Positions 1-8,620 are shown, numbered from the stretch's first letter. The stretch is DNA of 64,000 nucleotides from Sulfitobacter delicatus (GCF_900102535.1 NZ_FNBP01000001.1:434001-498000), one strand, 5' to 3'. Program-made: numbers and translations. Notes: generated by a model not told the origin, from the letters alone.

Positions 1-382
1 GATCGACGGTCAGCGTCCAATGGCCATGGGCATACCGCATCTGCAGCCAGTTCAGCCAATCGACGCCAAAACGCGACCGCTTATAGCTCGCCTTGGCGCT
101 CCAGACCGATACGTCAGGCTGCTCGGCCAGATAGTCCAGCGATCCGTCTGTGCTGTCGTTATCGACAAAGAAGAAATGGCCGACCCCCTGTTCGCGGTAG
201 TACTGCAGGAAGTAGGGAAGGCGGATGCGCTCATTGCGCTGTGTGCAAAACACGAGAATGTCGTCGCGCTTTATTTGCCCGGTGCGGTTGGCGGCAGAGG
301 TCAGCTCGCGGCGTTTGCGAAACGCGCGAATGCGCCAACGCTTCCGCTGAAGACGCAGTCTGTATGACTGAATGACGCCCAA
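1..382 (-). CDS. Glycosyltransferase family 2 protein (C-terminus beyond window)
   Basis: On the minus strand the frame is open from about 382 to the window edge, giving about 127 residues of an unfinished protein. The N-terminus is very basic (residues 7-27). It is followed by a GT-A style nucleotide-sugar fold start: DILVFCTQRNE at about 41-51 and the acidic loop VDNDSTDGS at 73-81. The last residues, TLTVD, probably begin the metal-binding acidic motif. This matches the Glyco_tranf_2_4 type found in polysaccharide loci. No ATG or convincing ribosome site precedes it. TTG at 382 is the best in-frame start I see, so the start is uncertain. It lies 46 bp after a GT4 gene on the same strand and probably belongs to the same transcript. 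Confidence 0.8.
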   Translation of the reverse strand, partial: MGVIQSYRLRLQRKRWRIRAFRKRRELTSAANRTGQIKRDDILVFCTQRNERIRLPYFLQYYREQGVGHFFFVDNDSTDGSLDYLAEQPDVSVWSAKASYKRSRFGVDWLNWLQMRYAHGHWTLTVD

Positions 383-428
383 AACCGCCCCTAATCTATC
401 GAACCTATCCGCTCTTTTTTCAGCGCTA

Positions 429-1625
429 TCACGTCAACTTTAACACGGCCTTGAAGTGTTCGGCCCATGTAGGAGCCTGAAAAGTTACCGTGGCACGCGG
501 ATCTGGCGGATTTGCGGCCCATTCTTCGATTGTCGCTTTCCATGAATAGGCGTCAGACAGGGGGGCGTAAACGGCTTTGTCACCCAAGACCTCATGCAAG
601 ACCGGAAGATCGTTGCATAAAACACGCGTTCCGAGGGTCAGAGCTTCGACTGGGGGCAGCCCGAACCCCTCCGCATGGCTAGGAAAGAGCATGCCTACGG
701 CACCGGAGACCAGAGCCGCGAGGGCTGGATCGGAGAGACCCGCTATTTCTTGTATAGGCGAGTTGGGTGGCAACCGGTCCAGCCGGTCAAACACCGCTGC
801 ATTGTTCCAACCTCGACTGCCGCAGATCAAAAGAGGCGGCGCTGTCGGCCCCATTTGATCCCATAGGTCGAGAAGGAAGCTGTGGTTCTTACGTGGCTCA
901 ATCGTGCCCACGATGACGAAATATGGCTGGGCAGGGGGCAAACCTCGCGGGAGGTCTTTGCGGTCTGCTATAGGCGTCGTGACCCCCAGATGCGCTGCGA
1001 CCCCGGGCGGCACCCGATGGTGCATCTGGGCCTCACTGCGCTGCTGGGTATCTTTAGAATTATAGATCACCAAATCAGCATGGCGGCTAACGCGATCTAT
1101 CTTGGCCCTAAACAGCGCGACCGTGCCGGGCCGCTGGAATGCAGGATATTCAAGCGGGATCACATCATGGACCAGTACCGCAATCCGCCCCTCCGCCGTT
1201 TTGACCGCGCGTAAAACACGTTCCGTTAGGTTGCTATGTCCGACATTGAGGTAGGCAAACCCGCTTGGCATTTCTCGCCGCAACATCCGCTCCAAACCGG
1301 ATGGCAGGCACCGCGCAAGGGTAAACCGTCGCAGGTCGCTTTCTGCCCGCATTAGAGCCGCATTTCGCCCTCTCGGCAGCCGCGACAAGAGGTCGGCACC
1401 CCCCCATTCCTGCACGTCTTCAAGCCTGTCGTAGAAGGCTTGCATGCCTGCTCGATCAAGCAACACATAGCCTAATGCTGTGCGTGCCAGAGCAAGAAGC
1501 GGGGCATCAAGCGTCAAAAGATGTGAGAGATAGGCCAATTCGACCCGATCCACCCCGGTGGCGGTCCGCCCGACCCGGCGCAAACTGCGCGTCAGGTCGA
1601 GCAGCCGCGCCGGTGGGTCAGCCAT
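429..1625 (-). CDS. Glycosyltransferase family 4 (GT-B fold)
   Basis: A 398-residue retaining glycosyltransferase that presumably transfers a sugar from a nucleotide sugar during surface polysaccharide assembly. The C-terminal Rossmann domain shows GTIEPRKNH at about 240-248 and the E-x7-E signature EGFGLPPVE at 319-327, with PSHAEG just before it. The N-terminal domain begins with TGVDRVELAYL, as in capsular and O-antigen mannosyl- or galactosyltransferases of this class. There is no signal peptide, so it acts in the cytoplasm. The start overlaps the galE stop by 8 bp, implying translational coupling. Donor and acceptor cannot be deduced. Confidence 0.9.
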   Translation of the reverse strand: MADPPARLLDLTRSLRRVGRTATGVDRVELAYLSHLLTLDAPLLALARTALGYVLLDRAGMQAFYDRLEDVQEWGGADLLSRLPRGRNAALMRAESDLRRFTLARCLPSGLERMLRREMPSGFAYLNVGHSNLTERVLRAVKTAEGRIAVLVHDVIPLEYPAFQRPGTVALFRAKIDRVSRHADLVIYNSKDTQQRSEAQMHHRVPPGVAAHLGVTTPIADRKDLPRGLPPAQPYFVIVGTIEPRKNHSFLLDLWDQMGPTAPPLLICGSRGWNNAAVFDRLDRLPPNSPIQEIAGLSDPALAALVSGAVGMLFPSHAEGFGLPPVEALTLGTRVLCNDLPVLHEVLGDKAVYAPLSDAYSWKATIEEWAANPPDPRATVTFQAPTWAEHFKAVLKLT

Positions 1626-2601
1626 CGTAATGGCCGGTCTGATGCCACTGCCAGGCGTCCGCGATCATCTGGTCCAAAGTCGAGCGCTCCGGTTGCCAGC
1701 CAAGTTCCTCCACCGCGCGGGAAGAGCCTGATACCAGTTTGGTACAGTCGCCCGGGCGGCGGGCGCCAATCTCATGAGGGACAGCCCGGTTGGTAACGGC
1801 GCGGCTGTGGTCCAGCACCTCCCGTACGGAAAAGCCACTGCCAGTGCCAAGGTTGAACACCCTGCTGCCCTTGCCATCTTCCAGCCATTTCAGGCCCAAC
1901 ACATGCGCATCGACCAGATCACAGACATGGACGTAGTCGCGAATACAGGTGCCGTCGGGCGTGTCGTAGTCATCTCCGAACACCGTCAGCGCAGCGCGCT
2001 TGCCTTCGATGGCGTCCAGCATCAAGGGGATCAGATGGGTCTCGGGCTGGTGGTACTCGCCCACCTCACCGTCCGGGTCTGCGCCGGCAACGTTGAAGTA
2101 GCGGAAAATCACATGTTTCAGCCCATGGGCGGCTTCAAAGTCGCGCAAGATGTCTTCGATCGCGCGCTTAGAAGCGCCATAGGCGTTAATCGGAAACTGC
2201 GGGCTGTTTTCATCAAGCACCACATTGTCCTGATCGCCATAGGTTGCACAGGTCGAGGAAAAGACAAATTGATCGCAACCGGCCGCCACGGCTGCTTCGA
2301 TCAGATTTAACGACCCGCCGACATTATTGCGCCAATAGAGGCCCGGCTCGCTCATGCTTTCGCCAACCTGGCTCAGCGCCGCGAAATGCATCACGGCAAC
2401 AGGTTGGTGTTTGGCAAAGACCTCATCCAACCGAGCCCGGTCCATCAAGTCCCCTTGTTCAAAGGGGCCAAACTTGACGGCATCTCGCCAGCCGGTGACC
2501 AGATTATCAAACGTAACAGGGGTAAAACCTGCAGCACGCAGCGCTTTGCAAGCGTGCGACCCAATATAGCCCGCACCGCCCGTAACTAGAACCTTACTCA
2601 T
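1618..2601 (-). CDS. galE: UDP-glucose 4-epimerase
   Basis: Interconverts UDP-glucose and UDP-galactose using tightly bound NAD. The 327-residue length is normal for the family. The NAD-binding GGAGYIG motif is at 8-14, SSTCATYG at 115-122, and the short-chain dehydrogenase catalytic pair in YGASK is Y141/K145. NVAGADPDGEVGE and the C-terminal RRPGD also fit GalE. It follows galU by 18 bp, so UTP, glucose-1-phosphate, UDP-glucose and UDP-galactose form a chain made within one operon and supplied to the neighbouring glycosyltransferases. Confidence 0.97.
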   Translation of the reverse strand: MSKVLVTGGAGYIGSHACKALRAAGFTPVTFDNLVTGWRDAVKFGPFEQGDLMDRARLDEVFAKHQPVAVMHFAALSQVGESMSEPGLYWRNNVGGSLNLIEAAVAAGCDQFVFSSTCATYGDQDNVVLDENSPQFPINAYGASKRAIEDILRDFEAAHGLKHVIFRYFNVAGADPDGEVGEYHQPETHLIPLMLDAIEGKRAALTVFGDDYDTPDGTCIRDYVHVCDLVDAHVLGLKWLEDGKGSRVFNLGTGSGFSVREVLDHSRAVTNRAVPHEIGARRPGDCTKLVSGSSRAVEELGWQPERSTLDQMIADAWQWHQTGHYDG

Positions 2602-2619
2602 GTGCTTCCTTCCGCAGAC

Positions 2620-3513
2620 TTACTGCGCTGCTCGATCGATCTGCGAAATGCTCTGCAGGTAGGCGCTCAGATCATCGCGAAGCTCTTCACGCGCAAGGCC
2701 AAAGGCGACGGTAGCTTGGAGAAAGCCCGACTTAGAGCCACAGTCAAAACGTTGGCCACGGAACCGATAGCCATAAACATCGCGATCCTGTGCGATCTCC
2801 TGCGCGATGGCATCAGTCAATTGGATCTCACCGCCCGATCCGGACTTCAGCTTGTTCAGGTTCTGTAGCACGGTCGGTGTCAGAATATAGCGACCGATCA
2901 CGGCAAGATTAGAGGGCGCGTCTTCGGCGTTTGGCTTCTCGACCATTCCTTTGACCTTAACCAGATCGCCCCGTTCTTCACAGGTGTCGAGAATGCCATA
3001 GGAAGAGGCTTTGGAGGGCTCGACCTCCATCGCGGCGACCATGCTGCCGCCAGTTTCGTTGTAGGCTTCGACCATCTGCTGCAGACAAGGCTTTTCGGCG
3101 GCAATCACGTCATCCGGCAACATCACAGCAAAAGGTTCATTGCCTATGAGACGGCGCGCGCACCATACTGCGTGGCCAAGACCTAGGGCCTTATGCTGGC
3201 GAATATAGGCAATCGCACCGCTATCCATATTTGTGCTTTGCAGGGTCTTTAGCAGTTTGGTTTTACCCTTCTTACGCAGTTCCTGCTCAAGCTGTGGCGC
3301 GTGATCGAAATAATCTTCGAGAGCCCCTTTGCCCCGCGACGTAACAAAGATGAACTCCTTGATGCCAGCGGCCCGCGCTTCGTCGATCGCATATTGGATC
3401 AAAGGCCGGTCCACGAGCGTCATAATCTCTTTCGGGACCGACTTAGTCGCCGGCAAAAACCGGGTACCCATACCAGCGACTGGGAAAATCGCTTTTGTTA
3501 CCTTCTTACGCAT
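2620..3513 (-). CDS. galU: UTP-glucose-1-phosphate uridylyltransferase
   Basis: Makes UDP-glucose from UTP and glucose-1-phosphate. The nucleotidyltransferase signature GMGTRFLPATKS lies near the N-terminus, followed by VPKEIMTLVDRPLIQYA, typical of bacterial GalU. Later landmarks are the VMLPDDVI segment and EIQLTDAI. I chose the ATG at 3513 (297 residues) because AGGAAACGAG precedes it. An upstream in-frame TTG at 3537 would add eight residues but has no ribosome site. It is the first gene of the galU-galE-GT run, with 73 bp separating it from the next glycosyltransferase upstream. Confidence 0.97.
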   Translation of the reverse strand: MRKKVTKAIFPVAGMGTRFLPATKSVPKEIMTLVDRPLIQYAIDEARAAGIKEFIFVTSRGKGALEDYFDHAPQLEQELRKKGKTKLLKTLQSTNMDSGAIAYIRQHKALGLGHAVWCARRLIGNEPFAVMLPDDVIAAEKPCLQQMVEAYNETGGSMVAAMEVEPSKASSYGILDTCEERGDLVKVKGMVEKPNAEDAPSNLAVIGRYILTPTVLQNLNKLKSGSGGEIQLTDAIAQEIAQDRDVYGYRFRGQRFDCGSKSGFLQATVAFGLAREELRDDLSAYLQSISQIDRAAQ

Positions 3514-3586
3514 CTCGTTTCCTACTAACTTATACAAATATACAGAATGCCCCGGCTAATCTGCCCGCAGCCTCACGTGATTGACC

Positions 3587-4825
3587 CTAACTTTCGCTCA
3601 AACCGCGCTGACTAGCAACACGTCTGCTCTCCATTTGCAGGCGCGACTGGCGTCGATGTAGGCGAATAAGCGGCTCATCGCGTGCGGACTTCCCATATAT
3701 GCCACCTTGCTGAAGCCAGATAGCGTCCTGCGCGTCGAAGACAACGCGATGATACAGCGCTGTCGGAGAAAGACTTATCAAGGTAACGATTTCGCCGTTT
3801 CGCACCCGTTCTGCCGCCTTTGCACGGTCTCGACGCAGGTGCCATGGTCGACTGCCCAGCGCCACGCTTGTTCTTTTTTGCGCAGGAAATGGCCGAAAGG
3901 CCTCTATCGCATCTTTTTTAAGCGCGCCTAATCCATGGTCGCGCATGTGCCCTTCGTTGTAGCCGTCATCTAGTCGCCCCAGAAGACGCGGAATGTCACG
4001 CGGTTCCAACCCTCCGGTGACTAAATGGGACAGCAATCTGTTCCGCTCCGCCTCCCGCAATCGTCTCCATTGGCGATCACGCTCTGCCTCGGGCAAGTGT
4101 TTGCGTTGGAAGACCGCCCAACTGGCGCCGATATCAAAGAGGTCCCGCGGGACACGGTTGGCATGGCGCAGTGCGTTGGCGGCAAAGCCATGGTGCACCT
4201 CGGCTCGGGGAGCAAAGGCTGTAGCATGACCGGCCTTCGCCAAACGCATATTGAGGTCGGTCTCATCTAGGAAATAATGAAAAGCAGGATCAAAGCCCCC
4301 CAGAGCCACTAGGACATCGCGGCGAAAGGCCATGTTGGTGCCTTCAGTCTTGATCGCTCCACCAGGCGGCGGGGCTACCACGCTCGGATGTTCGGGGTCG
4401 ACAATGAGATCTTCCGGTTCCCCATACGCGTTTAACTGCCGGGCACGATACTGGAACGAGATGCCATTCCGCCCGCGCACAAAACCCGTCATTGCGGCCA
4501 CGCCCGGCTCCGCGGCAGGCGCCAGCAGATGCTTTAGCCACTGTGGCTCCGGGACTGCGTCGTCATCAATGAAGGCGACGACGTCGCCCGCCGCCTGCTC
4601 TATGCCCAAATTGCGCGCCGCAGAGATGTTCGGCTCATCGAACGCAGTTAGCTTTAAAGCCTGAGCGAAGGGCATAGCCTTAGCCACGGCAATCCCTGCA
4701 GGGTCCGCTACGACCACCACTTCGAAAGTGTCATATTGGAGCTGCTCTATCCCCGTCAGACAGCGTCGCAATGCTTCAGGCCGGTTCCGGCTGACAATAA
4801 CGATGCTCACGGGGATTGCGGTCAT
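3587..4825 (-). CDS. Glycosyltransferase family 2 protein
   Basis: A 412-residue GT-A enzyme. Residues 5-15 (PVSIVIVSRNR) open the nucleotide-sugar binding fold, and NISAARNLG at about 66-74 and FIDDDAVPE at 85-93 supply the acidic metal-binding DDD. A second conserved segment, GGFDPAFHYFLDETDLNMRL, follows in the middle. The C-terminal 150 residues are basic and show no recognisable fold. The start overlaps the kdsB stop by 4 bp, so the two are probably co-translated. That pairing with CMP-Kdo synthesis hints at lipopolysaccharide or capsule work, but the transferred sugar is unknown. Confidence 0.92.
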   Translation of the reverse strand: MTAIPVSIVIVSRNRPEALRRCLTGIEQLQYDTFEVVVVADPAGIAVAKAMPFAQALKLTAFDEPNISAARNLGIEQAAGDVVAFIDDDAVPEPQWLKHLLAPAAEPGVAAMTGFVRGRNGISFQYRARQLNAYGEPEDLIVDPEHPSVVAPPPGGAIKTEGTNMAFRRDVLVALGGFDPAFHYFLDETDLNMRLAKAGHATAFAPRAEVHHGFAANALRHANRVPRDLFDIGASWAVFQRKHLPEAERDRQWRRLREAERNRLLSHLVTGGLEPRDIPRLLGRLDDGYNEGHMRDHGLGALKKDAIEAFRPFPAQKRTSVALGSRPWHLRRDRAKAAERVRNGEIVTLISLSPTALYHRVVFDAQDAIWLQQGGIYGKSARDEPLIRLHRRQSRLQMESRRVASQRGLSES

Positions 4826-5622
4826 TCCAATCCCATCTTCGCCATCATGGCTTCGAGTTTTGGCACGTCTTCCGGGTTGTTCAACTCCCAGAACTCTCGA
4901 CCTTTCGCTTCAACCTCGACGCAGAGCACGGACCGACCGTTCTCTAGGAAGCGCAGTTGTTCCAGCCCTTCCAACTGCTCCAAGGGGCCCACGGCCCAAT
5001 TGGGATATTGTGAGAGGGCATCGGGGCGATAGGCGTAAACGCCGACGTGGTGAAACACAGGGGTCTCATCAGTCTCCGAATAGGGCTTTCCGGTATAAGG
5101 AATGACCTCTTTAGAGAAGTAGAGTGCTTGGCTGTCCGCGCCGAAGACAGCCGTCGTGCCACCGACCCGCCCTGCCTTTCGGTCCGCGAGAAGGCTGTTC
5201 AGGGTCGCGCCGTCGCAACGCAGCACGGGAGTGGCAATCTCGGCTTTCGGCATATCAATCAGACCCTGCACAAGGCCTTCAACAAACCAATGCGGTGTTA
5301 AGGGCGCGTCCCCTTGAAGGTTCACTACGATGTCATAGTCCCCGCCCAGCGCGGCATGGGCCTCGGCGCAGCGTTCCGTACCATTCGCGCAGTTTTCCGA
5401 GGTCATCACGACTTCGGCGCCAAAAGCCTCGGCAGCGTCGCGAATGCGCGTGTCGTCGGTGGCAACCACGACCCGATCAACGCCCGAAACCGCGCAGGCC
5501 GCGCGCCAACTCCTTTCAATCAGGGTCTGCTTCTTGCCACTCGCCCCTGTCAGCGCCACGAGGGGCTTACCGGGATAGCGGGTCGAGGCATAGCGGGCTG
5601 GGATGACAATGAGGACAGACAT
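4822..5622 (-). CDS. kdsB: 3-deoxy-manno-octulosonate cytidylyltransferase
   Basis: Activates Kdo with CTP to CMP-Kdo, needed for lipid A-core and for Kdo-containing capsules. The N-terminus SVLIVIPARYASTRYPGKPL carries the CTP-binding RxxSxRxPGK-type loop. VVVATDD, NLQGDAP and HHVGVYAYR are further family landmarks. Its 266 residues are near the usual 245-260. The neighbours overlap on both sides: 4 bp with the downstream glycosyltransferase and 1 bp with cysQ upstream. The three genes form one translationally coupled unit. Confidence 0.96.
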   Translation of the reverse strand: MSVLIVIPARYASTRYPGKPLVALTGASGKKQTLIERSWRAACAVSGVDRVVVATDDTRIRDAAEAFGAEVVMTSENCANGTERCAEAHAALGGDYDIVVNLQGDAPLTPHWFVEGLVQGLIDMPKAEIATPVLRCDGATLNSLLADRKAGRVGGTTAVFGADSQALYFSKEVIPYTGKPYSETDETPVFHHVGVYAYRPDALSQYPNWAVGPLEQLEGLEQLRFLENGRSVLCVEVEAKGREFWELNNPEDVPKLEAMMAKMGLE

Positions 5623-6419
5623 CAGCCTTCCTTTAGTTCGACGCCCGGTGCGTGGGCGATGAAGAAGGGGTTCGCAAAGTCTTCTTTGCCGTAGGTCAGC
5701 GGCGTCAGATCGTCAAAGCGCACCACTGCGCCGCCGGCGCCATTCAACACCGCATGTCCGGCAGCCGTATCCCACTCCATCGTGCGCCCCAGACGCGGAT
5801 AGAGATCGGCCTCTCCTGTCGCCACAAGACAAAACTTCAGCGATGAACCTGCCGACGTCATGTCGCGTACGGAATACTTGCCAATATAGTCATCTGTGGC
5901 CTGATCGCGGTGCGACTTGGAGGCGACGACCATCAGAGCCGCATTGTCCGGGTCAGAGACGGAGATCGCTTTGGTGGCTCCCACCTGACCCTTGGCAAAG
6001 TCCCCGGTTTCTTCGACCGACTGGCCATCTGCTTGGGTGAAGAACATACGCGATTTGGCGGGGGCATAGACCACGCCGCGGGTTGGCACACCTTTCTCAA
6101 CCAAAGCGATATTGACGGTAAAATCGCCGCGCCGATGCACGAACTCCTTGGTTCCGTCGAGCGGATCAACGATGAGAAAGGTATCCCCCTTCGCGGTATG
6201 GGTGGCAGCCTGTTCTTCGGTGACGAGCATGACATCAGGAAAGGTTTGGCGCAGACCGTCAGAGATAATCGCATCTGCAGCTTCGTCGGCAGCCGTGACA
6301 GGGCTGTCATCGGACTTCGACTTTACCTCGAAATCATCCTGCCCATAGATCTCCATGATCCGGTCGCCTGCTTCCAGCGCCAAACGCCGCATCTCCGTGA
6401 CCAGCTTGTCGTAATCCAT
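5622..6419 (-). CDS. cysQ: 3'(2'),5'-bisphosphate nucleotidase
   Basis: Inositol monophosphatase-fold phosphatase that removes the 3' phosphate of PAP and protects sulfate assimilation and sulfotransfer reactions from inhibition. The metal-binding signatures are present: TEEQAA for the first glutamate, IVDPLDGTKEF for the central DPLDGT, and EWDTAAGHAV near the C-terminus. I set the start at the ATG at 6419 (265 residues) because CCGGAGGCAGA lies directly before it. An upstream ATG at 6446 lacks a site. The stop shares one base with the kdsB start. Association with a polysaccharide cluster is common in this family and may reflect sulfated polymers. Confidence 0.93.
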   Translation of the reverse strand: MDYDKLVTEMRRLALEAGDRIMEIYGQDDFEVKSKSDDSPVTAADEAADAIISDGLRQTFPDVMLVTEEQAATHTAKGDTFLIVDPLDGTKEFVHRRGDFTVNIALVEKGVPTRGVVYAPAKSRMFFTQADGQSVEETGDFAKGQVGATKAISVSDPDNAALMVVASKSHRDQATDDYIGKYSVRDMTSAGSSLKFCLVATGEADLYPRLGRTMEWDTAAGHAVLNGAGGAVVRFDDLTPLTYGKEDFANPFFIAHAPGVELKEG

Positions 6420-6445
6420 TCTGCCTCCGGCCCTCGCGGGCAACA

Positions 6446-6474
6446 TTGCTTCAATTAATGGTTTCCCTTATGCT
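6446..6474 (+). promoter_or_regulatory. Predicted sigma-70 type promoter for the ABC-2 permease gene
   Basis: TTGCTT at 6446-6451 and TATGCT at 6469-6474 are separated by 17 bp, about 60 bp before the permease start, in the divergent gap with cysQ. Read by eye only. Confidence 0.45.
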
Positions 6475-6535
6475 GTGCAGCTAACGGAACAGCAAGAATT
6501 CCGTGTCACGCTAAGGCATCGTCGAGGACGCGCGC

Positions 6536-7360
6536 ATGTTCCAATCCAGCAGGAAACCGAAATCCGGTCTTGGGTCCGCCCTAAATATAGCCGAATTGGT
6601 TTATCATTCCGTCGTCCGCAACGTGCGCAAACAGCACAACAACGCCTTTGCTGCCATTGCCATGAACATGATGCAAACGGTGATGTTCGTACTTGCCTTT
6701 TACATAATGTTCTCGATCCTTGGCATGCGCGGCGCAGCAGTGCGTGGGGATTTCCTTGTCTATCTGATGTCAGGGATCTTTCTCTATCTTACCCATGTGA
6801 AGGCGCTGGGCGCGGTGGCAGGATCAGAAGGGCCAGCCAGCCCGATGATGCAACATGCACCGATGAATACGATCATCGCCATCGCTTCTGCCGCTATGGG
6901 CGCGCTCTACATTCAGGTTCTGTCGCTCTTTGCGATCCTGTTTATCTATCACGTAGCAATTACACCGATCTCGATAGACCAGCCCGCTGCCGCCTTTGGC
7001 ATGCTGCTGATCTCATGGTTCACAGGCTGCGCGCTTGGGCTCGTGATGCTCGCGATCAAACCGTGGTTTCCTTCTTTTGTTTCAATCTTTTCGACGGTCT
7101 ATCAGCGCGCCAATATGATCGCTTCCGGCAAGATGTTCTTGGCGAACTCCCTGCCCGGCTACATGCTCGCAATGTTTGACTGGAACCCGCTGTTTCATAG
7201 CATCGACCAAGCCCGCGGCTTTGCTTTTATCAACTACAACCCGCGCTATAGCGATTGGGAGTATCCGCTTTGGGTTGGGCTGGTGTTTTTGATGATCGGG
7301 TTGATGGGCGAATTCTATACACGGCGCCACGCCTCGCTCAGTTGGAACGCCCGGCGATGA
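6536..7360 (+). CDS. ABC-2 type transporter permease (polysaccharide-exporter like)
   Basis: A 274-residue inner-membrane protein with about six hydrophobic segments, beginning with FAAIAMNMMQTVMFVLAFYIMF at roughly 39-60 and ending with YPLWVGLVFLMIGLMGEFYTRR. This is the architecture of KpsM/Wzm-type ABC-2 permeases that move polysaccharide out of the cytoplasm. No cognate ATPase gene is in the window, so the partner is elsewhere, perhaps beyond the left edge or unlinked. The ATG at 6536 is chosen because the cytoplasmic basic N-terminus then has the usual length. The following gene overlaps by 4 bp (ATGA). Confidence 0.85.
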   Translation: MFQSSRKPKSGLGSALNIAELVYHSVVRNVRKQHNNAFAAIAMNMMQTVMFVLAFYIMFSILGMRGAAVRGDFLVYLMSGIFLYLTHVKALGAVAGSEGPASPMMQHAPMNTIIAIASAAMGALYIQVLSLFAILFIYHVAITPISIDQPAAAFGMLLISWFTGCALGLVMLAIKPWFPSFVSIFSTVYQRANMIASGKMFLANSLPGYMLAMFDWNPLFHSIDQARGFAFINYNPRYSDWEYPLWVGLVFLMIGLMGEFYTRRHASLSWNARR

Positions 7361-7965
7361 GACTGTTGGCGGCGTTGCTGTGCCTGTTGGCGCTCCCCGC
7401 TGGCGCAACGCAGGACGCATGGCCCGCGCTCTATGACGTGGCGGGCGTGGCACCGGATGATGTGCTCAATATTCGCGCAGAGCCAAACGCCGACGCACCG
7501 ATTATAGGCAGTCTTGCATATGATGCCGAAGCGGTCGAACTGATCCGCCCGAACGACCGACACAGTTGGGCGCTCGTAAACAGCGGCGAAGGCACCGGCT
7601 GGGTGTCACTGCGCTATATGAAGCGGCGGCCGGGACAGTGGCTGGGCAGCATGCCAGAGCTGGCGCATTGCGCCGGGACGGAGCCTTTCTGGTCGTTTGA
7701 AGTAGACGGTTCCACAGCCACCTACCACGCGATGGATGCGGAGCCCTACAGCTATGAGATTCGGGAAACCGGAGCGGCGCAGGGGCGCCGAGACAGCTTT
7801 CACCTGATTTCCGAAGGGGCCGAGGGCCTAGCCGTCGGCGCGCTTTCTGCGCAGGCTTGTAATGACGGTATGTCGGGCCGCGAGTATGGATTAGAAATTC
7901 AATTGCTCCTGCAAGACGGAAGTAATTGGCAGCATGTCTCGGGCTGTTGCTCCCTGAGTCGCTAG
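7357..7965 (+). CDS. Secreted SH3-domain / COG3650-type protein
   Basis: A 202-residue protein with a signal peptide (MRLLAALLCLLALPAGA, cleavage after about residue 17) and no lipobox cysteine. Residues 35-88 resemble a bacterial SH3 domain (NIRAEPNADAPIIG to GWVSLRYM). The C-terminal half has the CAGTEPFWSFEVDG pattern of COG3650, a family of envelope proteins without assigned activity. The start overlaps the permease stop by 4 bp, so the pair is coupled. It probably acts in the periplasm. Its function is unknown. Confidence 0.85.
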   Translation: MRLLAALLCLLALPAGATQDAWPALYDVAGVAPDDVLNIRAEPNADAPIIGSLAYDAEAVELIRPNDRHSWALVNSGEGTGWVSLRYMKRRPGQWLGSMPELAHCAGTEPFWSFEVDGSTATYHAMDAEPYSYEIRETGAAQGRRDSFHLISEGAEGLAVGALSAQACNDGMSGREYGLEIQLLLQDGSNWQHVSGCCSLSR

Positions 7966-7970
7966 CAGCG

Positions 7971-7993
7971 CCGGACTTTTTGAAAAAGTCCGG
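7971..7993. terminator. Bidirectional hairpin terminator, first of a tandem pair
   Basis: A perfect 10-bp inverted repeat, CCGGACTTTT / AAAAGTCCGG, with a 3-nt loop. It sits between two convergent genes, and its own A/T tails can serve as U-tracts for transcription in either direction. Confidence 0.75.
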
Positions 7994-7995
7994 AA

Positions 7996-8016
7996 CGTTT
8001 TCTTTAAAAGAAAACG
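7996..8016. terminator. Second hairpin of the tandem pair
   Basis: A perfect 9-bp inverted repeat, CGTTTTCTT / AAGAAAACG, with a 3-nt loop, starting 2 bp after the previous hairpin and ending 1 bp before the alkB stop codon. Confidence 0.6.
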
Positions 8017-8017
8017 A

Positions 8018-8620
8018 TTATTCCACCACCCGCAGCGTCAGGTTAATCCGCCCGCCTTTGGGTAGCAAAGTAGACGAACCTGCCTTCACCCGGTCCACGC
8101 CGTGATAGGTCAGCCGGGCCTCCCCGCCCATCACAACCACATCACCTGATTGCAGCCAGACCGATTCCGTCTTGCCGCCCCGGGTCAGGTTGCCGATGCG
8201 GAACAGCCCGTCGTCCCCCAGCGAGACAGATACAACCGGCCACTGGAAGTCCGCTTCATCCCGGTCCTGATGCAGCCCCATCTTCGCATCCGTCCCGTAG
8301 TAATTGATCAAGCAGCACTCAGGTTTACGGTCTAACCCCGTCACCTGATCCCAGATCGCCAAGATCGGCGCCGGGATCGCAGGCCAAGGCTGGCCGTCAG
8401 GATGCTCTGTCACATAGCGATAGCCGCGTCGGTCTGAATACCAGCCGTATTGCCCGGCGGAGGTCATCCGCACCGACATTTGCCCCCCACGCGGTGTCTC
8501 GGGCCGATAGAAAGGTGCGGCACGCACCACGCCCCGCACCCCTTCCAGCACCTCAACCTGCGCCGCGCGGTTCAGAAAATCCTTGTGAATATCAAAGCCC
8601 CGAAGGCGCAGTGCAGTCAT
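8018..8620 (-). CDS. alkB: Alpha-ketoglutarate-dependent DNA dioxygenase AlkB
   Basis: Fe(II)/2-oxoglutarate enzyme that oxidatively removes 1-methyladenine and 3-methylcytosine lesions. The 200 residues fit bacterial AlkB. The iron ligands are visible as H117 and D119 (LHQDRDE) and H173 (RLTYHGVDR). The 2-oxoglutarate-binding RINLTLR motif is at 191-197. NYYGTDAKMGLHQD is the standard lead-in. It is convergent with the SH3 gene, separated by two hairpins, and divergent from dnaK. Confidence 0.97.
   Translation of the reverse strand: MTALRLRGFDIHKDFLNRAAQVEVLEGVRGVVRAAPFYRPETPRGGQMSVRMTSAGQYGWYSDRRGYRYVTEHPDGQPWPAIPAPILAIWDQVTGLDRKPECCLINYYGTDAKMGLHQDRDEADFQWPVVSVSLGDDGLFRIGNLTRGGKTESVWLQSGDVVVMGGEARLTYHGVDRVKAGSSTLLPKGGRINLTLRVVE

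Noticed and set aside
20..367. A plus-strand frame of 115 codons at the left edge
   Set aside because: The opposite strand encodes a clear GT2 protein over the same bases (VDNDSTDGS and other motifs); the plus-strand translation matches nothing recognisable.
3514..3537. N-terminal extension of galU from TTG 3537
   Set aside because: The ATG at 3513 has AGGAAACGAG ahead and gives the normal GalU N-terminus.
3570..3585. CACGTGA core resembling parS between galU and a glycosyltransferase
   Set aside because: About 10 of 16 consensus positions match; too weak although parB is in the window.
5043..5058. parS-like half site (GTGAAACA) inside kdsB
   Set aside because: Only one half of the 16-bp parS palindrome matches, and it is explained by coding sequence.
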